Positions 8,064 through 17,555 of a stretch of 64,000 nucleotides of DNA are shown here, in pieces. The DNA is taken from the NCBI RefSeq assembly GCF_014699005.1, contig NZ_JACWZY010000005.1, positions 1-64,000 on the forward strand. The letters are read 5' to 3'. A program made the position numbers and the translations under genes. Each line of letters starts with the position of its first letter. The stretch's first letter is position 1. The stretch is from Spirosoma profusum. GTDB lineage: Bacteria > Bacteroidota > Bacteroidia > Cytophagales > Spirosomataceae. The notes beneath the pieces were generated by a model. The model did no database searches. It had not been told where the DNA came from and was given only the letters and a program-made list of their open reading frames with translations.

Positions 8064-9458
8064 ATGAAACCGATTTCTCGTTTTTTTAATCTACTATCTA
8101 ATTCTTTAGAATCAACTTCTGTATCACGACAGGATTTTCTACAACTCACAGCTCAAGGATTGGCGGCTGGTGCCTTAACCACTACGTTTGTTTCCTGCGA
8201 ACAGAACCCGAACACACAAACTTCTAGTCCTACGTCGAGTGGGGTTTCCAGCGGCTCAGTTCCCAAACTTCCTGCTACGTCTCCCCCCGCCGACGTACCA
8301 GCGGATTCCACAAAACCCATTGAATTAGAGCAAATAAAAGCTAAAACGGAACAGCAGGAAGGGCCAACCCCTACCCCACTGGCTGACGACCAGCGTGTTG
8401 GTTATGCACTGGTTGGGCTCGGTCACCTGACACTGAATCAGATTTTACCAGCCTTTGGTGCATGTAAAAAATCGAAAGTAGTGGCTCTGGTGAGTGGAAG
8501 TCCCGAAAAAATGCAGAAAGTAGCGACTCAGTACGGCATAAAACAAGAATCTTGCTACAGCTACGCCGATTACGACAAACTGCGAGACAACAAAGACGTA
8601 CAAGCCATTTACATCGTATTGCCCAACGGAATGCACGCCGAATACACAATTCGTGGGGCTCAGGCGGGTAAACACATTCTATGCGAGAAACCAATGGCTA
8701 ACACGGTTGCCGAATGTCAGGCGATGATTGATGCCTGCAAAAAAGCCAACCGTAAACTCATGATTGCGTACCGGATTCAGTATGAACCGCACCACCGGAT
8801 GGTACGTGAGATGGTGCAGCAGGAAAAATTCGGCAAGGTAAAATCCATTATGGCTAATAATGGTCAGAATTCTGACAATCCGAAACACTGGCGTTTCAAC
8901 AAAGCGCTGGCTGGTGGCGGTTCGCTTCCAGACGTTGGCCTTTACTGCCTGAATACGATACGTTACCTGCTTGGCGAAGAACCAACGGAAGTCGTTGGTT
9001 ACGTTCATAGCACGCCCAAAGATCCGCGTTTCACGGAAGTTGAGGAACAGGTAAACTGGTTGATGAAATTTCCGAGTGGCGTACAAACCAGTTGTGCTAC
9101 CAGTTACGGCCATCACGATGATAAGAACTATAAAGTGCTGGCCGACAAAGGATGGATCAAGATGGACCCAGCTTTTCCGTATACAGGTCTGGAGTTAGAA
9201 ACTAGTCAGGCGGAAGGCAAGGAAAATCAGGTAATTCAGCACAAAATTGCCGATAAAGACCAGTTTGCGACTGAAATGGACCATTTTTCAGACTGCATAC
9301 TAGCAGATAAAACGCCTTATACACCAGGCGAAGAAGGGCTCCAGGACCAGAAAATCATGGAGGCTATTTATCAATCAGCGAGGGAGGGTCGCCCGATTAA
9401 ATTGATGCCTGTCGATAAAAAGGATGCCTTTCGAGGTTCGGAACCAGAACAGGCTTAA
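8064..9458 (+). CDS. Gfo/Idh/MocA family oxidoreductase, exported
   Basis: An NAD(P)-dependent sugar-type oxidoreductase similar to glucose-fructose oxidoreductases. The leader contains SRQDFLQLTAQGLAAGALTT, a degenerate twin-arginine-like signal (Arg-Gln in place of Arg-Arg) ending at VSC, followed by a Ser/Thr/Pro linker to about residue 105. The Rossmann motif VGLGH is near residue 117 and the conserved CEKP with catalytic Lys209 follows. A His lies in the later SYGHHDDKN region, and the C-terminal beta-sheet domain is complete. I chose ATG 8064; a TTG at 8028 would add 12 residues without a better leader. The substrate is unknown. It converges on the DUF5723 gene with only 8 bp between stops. 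Confidence 0.85.
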   Translation: MKPISRFFNLLSNSLESTSVSRQDFLQLTAQGLAAGALTTTFVSCEQNPNTQTSSPTSSGVSSGSVPKLPATSPPADVPADSTKPIELEQIKAKTEQQEGPTPTPLADDQRVGYALVGLGHLTLNQILPAFGACKKSKVVALVSGSPEKMQKVATQYGIKQESCYSYADYDKLRDNKDVQAIYIVLPNGMHAEYTIRGAQAGKHILCEKPMANTVAECQAMIDACKKANRKLMIAYRIQYEPHHRMVREMVQQEKFGKVKSIMANNGQNSDNPKHWRFNKALAGGGSLPDVGLYCLNTIRYLLGEEPTEVVGYVHSTPKDPRFTEVEEQVNWLMKFPSGVQTSCATSYGHHDDKNYKVLADKGWIKMDPAFPYTGLELETSQAEGKENQVIQHKIADKDQFATEMDHFSDCILADKTPYTPGEEGLQDQKIMEAIYQSAREGRPIKLMPVDKKDAFRGSEPEQA

Positions 9459-9466
9459 TCACTATG

Positions 9467-11569
9467 TTATGGGGCATTGATAATACCCAGTTTGAGCCCT
9501 GTTTTGTAATTGACTGCTACGTTATCCGTAAACTTAAAACGCTCAAGGCTGATCGAGTTCGCGCTCAGTTCTTCTTTGAATAGAGCAAGAATACTAGTTA
9601 CCTGCGCCTGGCTCGATCCCGAAACAACCATGGTAATTATTCGTTTCGGATTGGCTGCCAGATACGATTGAAGAACATTTAGTGATGATATGGTATATTT
9701 TGGACCATGTATCCAACTTGTTCTCAATTGATTGAGCAGAAACTTCTCGGAGACAAACAGGCCGACCGTATCTGTAGGCGCAATATCAGCCAAAGCGCAG
9801 CCGCCAAACTCTTTCAACCCAAATTCGTTCGGGCAGTTGTCTTTTGAGTCGCGTAGACCATCGCCGTCCGAATCCGGGCAACCGTTAAGGTCCTTTCGCC
9901 CGGCAACGGTGGGGCACTCATCCAGGTTATTAGCAATGCCATCGCCATCCGAGTCCGGGCAACCTTTCATATCAGCAGGACCAGCGTCGCGGGGGCAGGC
10001 ATCATCTTTATCAGGAATTCCATCGCCATCCGCATCCGGACAGCCTTTATTTGCAACCAGTCCGGCTTGTTGCGGGCAGTTATCCTCAATGTCCTGAATC
10101 CCATCTTTATCTGCATCCGGGCACCCCTGAAAGGCCTGAATGCCAGCTACGTCAGGGCAAAGATCAAGTTGATCGTTAATGCCATCCCCATCAGAATCTA
10201 AATTCTTTTGCCGTTTGGCAGCAACTGTTTTCGTTGATTTACCACCAAATGGTATAGATACGCCGGCAAACAGGTGCGTAGCCAGGTTATTGTACGAAAA
10301 GAAACCAAACAGATTATCGCTTCCGAGCGTAACGTAGCCGTATCGGACGTGGGTACCAATGGAAACTTTACCCAGGTCCTGCCAGTAGTTCAGCATGGCC
10401 GAATACTCGAGTTTGGCGGTTTCGTATCGTCCGCCAAGCGTTATTAACTCCGAACGATGCTGAGCGCCTGGTACTGTAGTTGATGGTTTCCACCATGTAC
10501 CGCTCAAAAACCAGTTCCTGCCTACATTGGCGTCAAGTTGAACGGATAATGTCTGGGGCAATTTTGCGTATAGTTCGCCTGTTTCGCCCTCAGGCAGCAC
10601 ACCGAGTGTACGGGCAACGGCATCCCGGATCTGGGTTGGGGACTTAGGAGGTTGAATATCTGACTGTTGCAAGAAACTGGTTGTAGGAATTACGCGCCAG
10701 ACACTGGCACTTTTATAACGTATACTGCCCATATCGAGCAGTGATATGCCCAATCGAAATTTATAGAGATTCTGTTTAGTAGGAAACCGTGCCTCGCCCG
10801 TCGTCTCTACCCGATTTTCTATTGTCTGTGGCCGAAATTCGTACGTAAAGCCTAAATCGAATCCATTCCCTGTTCCGGGCACAGTACCCAGAATGGCGTC
10901 GGCAGGCGTTAATCGCGACAGCGTCACCAAATCCGAATAAAATACCTGCATTTGTCGGACAGTGTAATTTAGCCGGTCCGACTGGGCTTCAAAACTTCCT
11001 TCAGCGGCCATGGTTGCCGTCTGCAAACCGCGTACGTGCTTATACGTTCCACCGATTTTAACAAAATGGCCGCCCCGGTCAATAATAGGGGCTGCGTACG
11101 ATAAAGCAATTTCGCCAAATGAATCGGCATTTAATGCAGGAGAACGGTCGGCCAGTAGTAACGGCGTTTTTTCACCCTGAAACCAGCGGATCAGATCGTA
11201 ATCATTCGAGAAATTCAAATCGGCCCGGTAGCGGGTCGAAACGGCTAATGCATGCTTGTTTCGGAATTGAAGCAGAAAAGCTGGCCCTCGCAGATCTGAC
11301 TGTTTCAGAGCCAGTTGTTCACCACCTAGTTTAAGATTAGCCTGCACAAATGGAATAGTTGCAAGTGGTAAACGCGGCTGTGTAGTTGCCTGGAACGATG
11401 CCGTTGCTACGTTGACAAACATCTTCCAGGGCGAATCTGCTATTGACGACGGGTTTATATACAGGCTATTCGTCCCAGCATAATTGCTGAGTTGATAGCC
11501 AGTCATGCGTTGTGCTTGTAAGAAGCCCGGTAATAAGCAAAGAGTCCCGAAAAGGAGACGTTTCGTCAT
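9467..11569 (-). CDS. DUF5723 outer-membrane protein with thrombospondin type 3 repeats
   Basis: About 700 residues. A signal peptide (MTKRLLFGTLCLLPGFLQAQ) is followed by a beta-barrel-like region of about 430 residues that opens with the NYAGTNSLYINPSSIADS pattern of DUF5723 proteins of Bacteroidetes. Residues about 458-590 hold five TSP3 calcium-binding repeats (DSDGDGIND..CP pattern), as in OmpA-type proteins. The final ~100 residues resemble a shortened OmpA-like end without the peptidoglycan-binding motif. Likely sits in the outer membrane with the TSP3 stalk in the periplasm. I start at the internal Met at 11569 because it gives a clean leader; an ATG at 11596 adds nine residues. Confidence 0.75.
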   Translation of the reverse strand: MTKRLLFGTLCLLPGFLQAQRMTGYQLSNYAGTNSLYINPSSIADSPWKMFVNVATASFQATTQPRLPLATIPFVQANLKLGGEQLALKQSDLRGPAFLLQFRNKHALAVSTRYRADLNFSNDYDLIRWFQGEKTPLLLADRSPALNADSFGEIALSYAAPIIDRGGHFVKIGGTYKHVRGLQTATMAAEGSFEAQSDRLNYTVRQMQVFYSDLVTLSRLTPADAILGTVPGTGNGFDLGFTYEFRPQTIENRVETTGEARFPTKQNLYKFRLGISLLDMGSIRYKSASVWRVIPTTSFLQQSDIQPPKSPTQIRDAVARTLGVLPEGETGELYAKLPQTLSVQLDANVGRNWFLSGTWWKPSTTVPGAQHRSELITLGGRYETAKLEYSAMLNYWQDLGKVSIGTHVRYGYVTLGSDNLFGFFSYNNLATHLFAGVSIPFGGKSTKTVAAKRQKNLDSDGDGINDQLDLCPDVAGIQAFQGCPDADKDGIQDIEDNCPQQAGLVANKGCPDADGDGIPDKDDACPRDAGPADMKGCPDSDGDGIANNLDECPTVAGRKDLNGCPDSDGDGLRDSKDNCPNEFGLKEFGGCALADIAPTDTVGLFVSEKFLLNQLRTSWIHGPKYTISSLNVLQSYLAANPKRIITMVVSGSSQAQVTSILALFKEELSANSISLERFKFTDNVAVNYKTGLKLGIINAP

Positions 11570-11701
11570 GCAGCTGTAAAAGAGGAATTTTCGCAAAAAT
11601 GCTAAGTTATCGCTCCCCCTGCAACAAACAGGCCAACGACTTAGCCGACGGTAGGTCTACTACTAAAAATTAGCTAGAGACATCCTTAAATAATCCAGTT
11701 T

Positions 11702-12310
11702 CTAATGGTGAGCCGTTGTCGATCTTGGCGGGTTAATCATAATGTGCGCCCGGTGCGTACCAGGGTCCATGATCCAGGGCATACCTGGAGCTTCCTCCTT
11801 GAGCGGTAAACCTGTACTTTCGGCGGTAGCATACGGAATATAAACAACGTAGCGCAGATAGCCATCTTTAACTTCGCCAGTTGCAGCATTGTAGTTTTCG
11901 TCTTTGGTCGTATAGGAGAACAAAGTCGATGGATGTGAGGGCATCGTGAGTTTTTTATCCTTGGTTTCCTGCTCACGGATCGCCAGAATTTCGTTTGCCT
12001 TTTTTCCTTCTTTCTTCAGAATACGTCCCCGCTCCATAAAAGGGTCCAGATCGCGGTGATAGCACGACACGCTAAGCCCTTTCTGAGCCGGATCATCGGC
12101 CAGGCAAATCATTTCGTTCGTCCCCTTACGTAGCACGACAAATTCATTCTTCTCCGAATAGCCATATACCATAGCTCCATCGCGTTTATCGGCCGGAGCG
12201 GCTAACACGGCGGTTTTAATTTGCATATCGGCTGGAGGAATCGAGGGCGTCTGGGCGAACACCAGCGTTACTCCACCTAGTAAAATGAACGTAGTAAAAA
12301 CGGCTTTCAT
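11702..12310 (-). CDS. Secreted hypothetical protein
   Basis: A 202-residue protein with a standard signal peptide ending FAQ (residues 1-20). The mature part has two Cys (MICLADDP and VSCYHRDLD) that could form a disulfide, and a His-rich end. I do not recognise a family. The repeated mention of a fixed pattern (KGTNEMICLADD, PGMPWIMDPGTHRAHIMI) suggests a compact periplasmic domain. It stands alone, with about 80 bp to the ABC transporter gene upstream on the same strand. Confidence 0.6.
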   Translation of the reverse strand: MKAVFTTFILLGGVTLVFAQTPSIPPADMQIKTAVLAAPADKRDGAMVYGYSEKNEFVVLRKGTNEMICLADDPAQKGLSVSCYHRDLDPFMERGRILKKEGKKANEILAIREQETKDKKLTMPSHPSTLFSYTTKDENYNAATGEVKDGYLRYVVYIPYATAESTGLPLKEEAPGMPWIMDPGTHRAHIMINPPRSTTAHH

Positions 12311-12389
12311 AGTCAGAACGGTTAGTATTTAGTATGGAAAGATAGGGAAATAACTATCCTGAACCTTCGCAAAACCAAAAATAAAACCG

Positions 12390-14258
12390 TTACTGATACC
12401 CCCGCGCCTGCAAACCGAATAGCTCGGCGTAACGACCGCTTTTTTCCAGTAACTCGTAGTGAGAACCAATTTCGAGCAACGTACCGTTTTCCAGCACCAG
12501 AATCCGGTCAGCCATACGTACCGTGCTGAATCGGTGCGAAATGATTACTGACGATTTTCCCTCGGTAAGTTTCGCAAATCGCTGAAACACTTCGTATTCG
12601 GCGCGGGCATCGAGGGCGGCAGTTGGTTCATCCAGAATAATCAATTGGGCATCTCGCATATACGCCCGGGCAAGCGCCACTTTCTGCCACTCACCACCCG
12701 ACAGCTCAACGCCTTTGTTAAACGAGCGACCCAATTGCTGGTCATAGCCACCCGTCAGTTTAGCAATAACCGTATCAGCTAAGCTACGTTGCGCCGATGT
12801 TTCGATACGTGGCTGATTGGTACGTTCATCAATGTCACCGACGGCGATGTTAACACCCGCCGTCATTTTGAACCGTGTATAATCCTGAAAAATAACCCCG
12901 ATGTTACGTCGCAGTTCCATCAGATCGTACTCGCGTAAATCATAGCCATCGAGCAAAATTCGGCCTTCGGCTGGGTCGTACAGACGAGCAAGTAATTTGA
13001 CCAGCGTCGTTTTACCGGCACCGTTTTCGCCGACCAGCGCTAGTTTTTCGCCCGCCTGCAACGTAAACGATAAATTACGTAGCGCCCAGCGTTCAGAGTT
13101 GGTGTATTTAAAGCCAACGCCTTCAAACACAAACCCTTCACGTATCGGTTTTGGGAATGGTCGGCTGGTTTTTGGCGAATGGATAAGCGGTTTGATAGCG
13201 AAATAATCGAACAAATCCTGAAGATAAATCGCTTCCTGCGTGAGGCTGCTAAACTGAAGCAAAATTCCTTCCAGCGAACCCCTGACCTGCCGGAATGAAC
13301 CCGCCAGAAACGTCAGATCGCCCAGCGAAATCTGCCCGCTCACGGCCCGCATTACAATCCAGACATAAGCCCCATAGTAACCCGCTGTACCCAGCGCCGA
13401 CAATAACGTTCCCCAACCAGCGCGACTGATCGCCAACGAACGATTCTTCAGAAAATACTCCCACGACAACGTGCGAAAGCGATCAATCAGGAAATCGGAC
13501 AAGCCGAAAATTTTAACCTCTTTGGCCGTTTCGTCGCTCGCGCCTACGTAGCGTAGGTAGTCGAGTTCGCGCCGTTCGGGCGTCCAGGATCGGGAAAGCG
13601 AGTAGCTACGTTGGTTGAAGTAATTATCGCCGATAAACGAGGGCGTAACGGCCAGCAGAATAAGCAGCAAAAGCCACGGATTATACACCGCCAGACCAGC
13701 CGCCAGAAATCCCACCGAAATCAATTCCTGCACCTGCCCAAAAACACCTGATAACAGCACCGTCCTACCGGTAGTCTGGCGTCGAGCGCGTTCGAGTTTG
13801 TCATAGAACGTAGCATCTTCAAACTGTTCCAGATCGAGCGAGGCCGCGTGTTCCATCAAACGGACCGACGTCCGATTGGCGAACAGATCACCCAGCAAAC
13901 TATCCATCAGCGATACCGCCCGTCCCAATGCTGTTGAAAGAATAGCTAATCCAAATTCGGCACCAACCAACCACCAGAGGTATTCCGTATCACCTTGTCC
14001 ACCGGTTTTCGACAACGTAACAACATGATCGATAATCAGTTTACCAACGTAGAGCGTAGCCGCCGGGATAGCCGCCCGAACAAGACGTAACGCGGCATTC
14101 CCCAGAAACAACGCCGGAGACACCTCCCAGACCAGCCGGAAAAACGCCGGCAAATTGCCGAGGGCCGCGAAGCGTTCCCGCCAGCTCACCTGATCTTTCG
14201 GGTCGGTAGGAACAACGCCGTTTGGCGGTCCACCCGCGTGTGCAGTTACTTTAGCCAT
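12390..14258 (-). CDS. ABC transporter, fused permease and ATPase (exporter type)
   Basis: A half-transporter of about 622 residues: a six-helix ABC-exporter membrane domain (about residues 30-330) and an ATPase domain (about 370-610). The Walker A motif GENGAGKTT lies near residue 412, the signature is LSGGEW, Walker B is LIILDEPTAALD and the switch His is in ISHRFS. It probably works as a homodimer in the inner membrane; the substrate cannot be told. Two in-frame ATGs (14273, 14258) are possible; the second gives the more usual MAKV start. It lies 60 bp downstream of the glycoside hydrolase-like gene on the same strand. Confidence 0.88.
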   Translation of the reverse strand: MAKVTAHAGGPPNGVVPTDPKDQVSWRERFAALGNLPAFFRLVWEVSPALFLGNAALRLVRAAIPAATLYVGKLIIDHVVTLSKTGGQGDTEYLWWLVGAEFGLAILSTALGRAVSLMDSLLGDLFANRTSVRLMEHAASLDLEQFEDATFYDKLERARRQTTGRTVLLSGVFGQVQELISVGFLAAGLAVYNPWLLLLILLAVTPSFIGDNYFNQRSYSLSRSWTPERRELDYLRYVGASDETAKEVKIFGLSDFLIDRFRTLSWEYFLKNRSLAISRAGWGTLLSALGTAGYYGAYVWIVMRAVSGQISLGDLTFLAGSFRQVRGSLEGILLQFSSLTQEAIYLQDLFDYFAIKPLIHSPKTSRPFPKPIREGFVFEGVGFKYTNSERWALRNLSFTLQAGEKLALVGENGAGKTTLVKLLARLYDPAEGRILLDGYDLREYDLMELRRNIGVIFQDYTRFKMTAGVNIAVGDIDERTNQPRIETSAQRSLADTVIAKLTGGYDQQLGRSFNKGVELSGGEWQKVALARAYMRDAQLIILDEPTAALDARAEYEVFQRFAKLTEGKSSVIISHRFSTVRMADRILVLENGTLLEIGSHYELLEKSGRYAELFGLQARGYQ

Positions 14259-14321
14259 ACACAAAACAGACAAGCCAGCAGACGGATTAGTTCACCCAGG
14301 TTTGACGGTCTGGACAGGCTT

Positions 14322-15278
14322 TCAGCACGTTAGTTCGGCAATCAATTTTTTAAAAACAGTGTAGGCCGGTTTTGGCGAATAATCATCCCGCATTATCCCG
14401 AACTGATAAAATATATTTTCCTGAGAACTGTCAGCGTCGCGCAGATCAAACAGCTCATACAACGTAATATTGAACGTAGCACGATGCGCATACACCGCCC
14501 GAATAATGGCCTCCAGCGTTTCAGCTTGTCGTTCATAGGTTCGTGTTGAATTGGTGGGCCATCCGTTTTCGCCAATGTGAATCGGTACCGTGGCTGGAAT
14601 ACCCGCCTGCGGCAAATTCACCTGCCGAAACTGCTCCAGCACGACACGTACCGCGTCCCATAACGTAACATTTGGAGGTAAGGGCGTAAAAACGTCGGGG
14701 AAGAAATCGAGTGCTACGTAGTCGAGTGCATCCACAAAAGACTGTCCGCCAAGCTGATACAGTTCCCGCCAGAAATCATCAGCCGGATTAAAATTGATGG
14801 TCGCGCTGAAGCCGACTTCGATTGATACGTTCAGCCGCTGAATTTCTGCTTTTGCTGCCAGTATGCCCGCCACTAAAGCTGCCCGAATATTCGGTGTAAT
14901 GCCATCGCCACCCGGTCCGGTTGAGTTTGCTTCTTCCGTTATTTGCAACGTAGCAAGATGCGGAGCGTATTGCTGTAACATAGTCCGAATAAAATCAGTC
15001 CAGCACTCAAATGGGTCATCAACAGCACGATAACATAGTACTAAATCGAGTTTTCGATTCGGAGCAACGTATTGCGTAAAGTCGGTGGGCGTTGTATGCT
15101 CAATCTGCCCGTTACCTGCATATCCCACATACACCCGAACCCGAAACGATTTATCAGTTGGTTGCAGGTCATCGAGTGCATCTCTGATACGTTCAGGAAT
15201 ATCGGCAGGGCCATTTACTAACCCACTCTCGGCACCCGTTGCGCTTCCCGGATATAGTCCAAATGCAAATTCAGCCAT
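14322..15278 (-). CDS. Glycoside hydrolase-like TIM-barrel protein (clan A type)
   Basis: A 318-residue protein with no signal peptide. It has the pattern of clan-A glycoside hydrolases: a possible acid/base Glu in LQITEEAN (about residue 115), a possible nucleophile in HIGENGWPT (about 228), and a C-terminal YELFDLRD...FGIMRDDYSPKPAY segment like those of GH5/GH39/GH53-type barrels, where the last strand leads to 'as above, now with altered ending' product-side residues. The specific family cannot be named. Absence of a leader suggests intracellular action on small glycosides, or a misplaced start. Divergent from the AraC gene. Confidence 0.6.
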   Translation of the reverse strand: MAEFAFGLYPGSATGAESGLVNGPADIPERIRDALDDLQPTDKSFRVRVYVGYAGNGQIEHTTPTDFTQYVAPNRKLDLVLCYRAVDDPFECWTDFIRTMLQQYAPHLATLQITEEANSTGPGGDGITPNIRAALVAGILAAKAEIQRLNVSIEVGFSATINFNPADDFWRELYQLGGQSFVDALDYVALDFFPDVFTPLPPNVTLWDAVRVVLEQFRQVNLPQAGIPATVPIHIGENGWPTNSTRTYERQAETLEAIIRAVYAHRATFNITLYELFDLRDADSSQENIFYQFGIMRDDYSPKPAYTVFKKLIAELTC

Positions 15279-15457
15279 CTTTTATGTCGATTAATTCGAC
15301 CGCGAACTTACTACGTTGGCTACGCCTGATGGCCACGCGAAACGGATCGATGATCCCGCGAAACGGATTACTTTCTCCATCGACCTGATACGTTTGCCAG
15401 CTAGTCGGCCTGAGTTCACCATTTTGCCAAATCAGACGTTCTGCGTAGCTTCGTTTT

Positions 15458-16450
15458 ATGCAAATCATTTCGCGCAACTACGGGCATTATTTCAACGAAT
15501 ATTCCCGCAGTTACCCCACCGAGTTCCATGAAGCCGCTGGTTACTCAGAAACGCACGTGCAATTGGCCGACGAAGTATCGCAGGGTGAATTAGGTGAATT
15601 TTGTTTTCAGGGTGTGCGTATCCACTACGGCCAATTTCAAACCCTGAAAGCCGATACCATTTGCTCGACAGAAGATTTTTCGTCGGTCGAGATGATGTTT
15701 CTCCTGCAAGGCCACATCTCGCATGAATCGTCGCTACGCACCCGATTCGCATCTCAGCAGCACAATTTGAGTTATCGACCTTATGGCGATGTCCGAAGCT
15801 TATTCGAAACCGGTGATTATCAGTACGTTGGCGTGCAGCTTACAGAAACGTTTTTCAGTCAGTTTGCCGACGACACGGCTCCGCTTCTGAATCAATTGAT
15901 GAACCACATGGCCCGACGCGAAACCGTTACGTTGTCAGATCGGAATCTACCGATTACGCCCGCCTTACAAAAACAACTGATTGATGTAATGCAGACCAAT
16001 CGTCCGCAGCCCCTCAAGCGCCTGTATCTGGAAATGACCGTGCTCGATTTGCTACGTCAGCAACTGGAACAGGCCGAAATTTCACAATCTTCCAAAATCA
16101 CTACGTTGAAAACGAGCGACGTAGAAAAAATCATAGCGGTCAAAAATCGGCTCGATAGCCGTCCGTTCGATACGTATTCCCTCCTGCAACTGTCGCGCTA
16201 CGTTGGCCTGAATGATTACAAACTCAAAAAGGGATTTCGCGAACTGCTTGGCACGACTGTATTCGGCTACCTAAGCTCTATACGAATGGATTATGCTCAT
16301 CAATTGCTACGTAGCACGAATCAGACCATTGGCGAAATCGCGCTGACACTTGGCTACAGTGAGTCGCATCATTTTTCGACGGCCTTCCAGCGCAAATTTG
16401 GTTATTTACCCAGCCAGCTACGTAGCGGTACTACGTCGTCCGATCTATGA
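15458..16450 (+). CDS. AraC family transcriptional regulator
   Basis: A 330-residue regulator. Residues 1-210 form a poorly conserved sensing region; residues about 225-328 carry the double helix-turn-helix of the AraC/XylS family, with LSRYVGLNDYKLKKGFR and the second-helix signature IGEIALTLGYSESHHFSTAF. This is the PchR-like group common in Bacteroidetes, often linked to iron or siderophore uptake, but no siderophore gene is nearby. Its stop overlaps the start of the thioredoxin-like gene (ATGA), so the two are translationally coupled. Divergent from the glycoside hydrolase-like gene, 179 bp away. Confidence 0.87.
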   Translation: MQIISRNYGHYFNEYSRSYPTEFHEAAGYSETHVQLADEVSQGELGEFCFQGVRIHYGQFQTLKADTICSTEDFSSVEMMFLLQGHISHESSLRTRFASQQHNLSYRPYGDVRSLFETGDYQYVGVQLTETFFSQFADDTAPLLNQLMNHMARRETVTLSDRNLPITPALQKQLIDVMQTNRPQPLKRLYLEMTVLDLLRQQLEQAEISQSSKITTLKTSDVEKIIAVKNRLDSRPFDTYSLLQLSRYVGLNDYKLKKGFRELLGTTVFGYLSSIRMDYAHQLLRSTNQTIGEIALTLGYSESHHFSTAFQRKFGYLPSQLRSGTTSSDL

Positions 16451-16974
16451 AACACCGTGCTCTTCTCGTTACGTTAATCAGTTTATTTTTGTTCAGTAGC
16501 CAGGTAGAAGAGCCCGTCGGTGTCCGCTTTTTTACTGGCTCGTGGCCGGATGTGCAGGCTGAATCCAAACGGCTGAATCGCCCCATTTTCGTCGATTTCT
16601 ATACGAGTTGGTGCCCACCCTGCAAGCGCATGGCCCGCGAAGCGTTTCCGAACGCGAACGTAGGGGCTAAATTCAACGAGAATTTTATCAATTACCAGTT
16701 GGATGCTGAAGTGGGCGAAGGCGTCCAACTGGCGAAACAATTTGCCGTAGCGAGCTACCCGACGGCCTTATATTTTATTCCATCGGGCGACGTAGTACAT
16801 AGAGCCGTCGGGTACGGCGGTGTGAATGCCATGATTAAACAGGCCGATCTGGTGCTTTCGATGTCTAAAGTACGGCAGGCCCGACGTAGGCGAGTACCTC
16901 AGCCAAATTCAGTTGTACCAACGTATCAAAAAAATCCCTCCGATTCGACAAAAGCAGATACGTTTCTTCATTAA
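16447..16974 (+). CDS. Thioredoxin-fold secreted protein (CPPC active site)
   Basis: A 175-residue protein with an N-terminal hydrophobic leader (about residues 4-18) and a thioredoxin-like domain (about 28-145). The redox motif is WCPPC (Cys56, Cys59). The cis-Pro strand is SYPTALYF. The layout is that of the thioredoxin_7/DsbD-gamma-like group acting in the periplasm on protein thiols. The basic tail (QARRRRVPQ) is unusual. It overlaps the AraC gene by 4 bp, so the two are coexpressed. Confidence 0.82.
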   Translation: MKHRALLVTLISLFLFSSQVEEPVGVRFFTGSWPDVQAESKRLNRPIFVDFYTSWCPPCKRMAREAFPNANVGAKFNENFINYQLDAEVGEGVQLAKQFAVASYPTALYFIPSGDVVHRAVGYGGVNAMIKQADLVLSMSKVRQARRRRVPQPNSVVPTYQKNPSDSTKADTFLH

Positions 16975-17042
16975 TTGATTTTAATCTCACAAACGTAACG
17001 CCGTACAGTTAATAGAGAAATTTCACCATTCTCCCTAATGAC

Positions 17043-17552
17043 ATGGATACAAATAAATCCGGTAATTTCTTTGAGCGGTTTGCATCTAAATCAACGGAAG
17101 TTACCGGCTCGTCGACGGCTTTTCTTATCGCCTTACTGACCATTATTATCTGGGTTATCACCGGCCCAATATTTGGTTTTTCCGATACGTGGCAATTAAT
17201 CATCAATACTGGTACTACCATCATTACATTCCTGATGGTTTTCCTAATCCAGAAATCACAGAATAAAGATTCGCTGGCGATGCAGATCAAGCTCAACGAA
17301 TTGATTGCCGTCAACCGGAAAGCCAGTAATCGCCTGCTCAACGTAGAAGATCTGACCGAAGAAGAACTCAGAGAATTACACCGCTTTTTTGGTGAACTGG
17401 CCGAACGCGCTAAAACAGAAGCCAAACTATCTTTGTCTCACTCCATTGAGGAAGCCGAAGACATTCACGAAGATAAAGTTCAGGAATTGAATGAACGGGA
17501 ATCTGTGCGCCATCAGAAGAAAACAACGCCCAAAAAACCAGCAAAGTCCTGA
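17043..17552 (+). CDS. Low-affinity iron permease-like small membrane protein
   Basis: A 169-residue protein of the low-affinity iron permease (Fet4-like) bacterial group. Two transmembrane helices are visible (residues about 24-46 and 55-75), with the family's F.RFA...G...F sequence at the N-terminus and IIWVITGPIFGFSDTWQLIINTG between and around them. The C-terminal 90 residues are helical and highly charged, ending in a Lys/Pro-rich tail. Metal transport is inferred from family naming only. Its stop lies 3 bp from the stop of the convergent AAA gene. Confidence 0.7.
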   Translation: MDTNKSGNFFERFASKSTEVTGSSTAFLIALLTIIIWVITGPIFGFSDTWQLIINTGTTIITFLMVFLIQKSQNKDSLAMQIKLNELIAVNRKASNRLLNVEDLTEEELRELHRFFGELAERAKTEAKLSLSHSIEEAEDIHEDKVQELNERESVRHQKKTTPKKPAKS

Positions 17553-17555
17553 CCT

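Noticed and set aside
15271-15477. A 68-residue frame on the minus strand between the divergent glycoside hydrolase-like and AraC genes.
   Set aside because: It overlaps both neighbours, has no recognisable motif and leaves no room for their promoters. It could be a small gene coupled to the hydrolase-like gene, but evidence is lacking.
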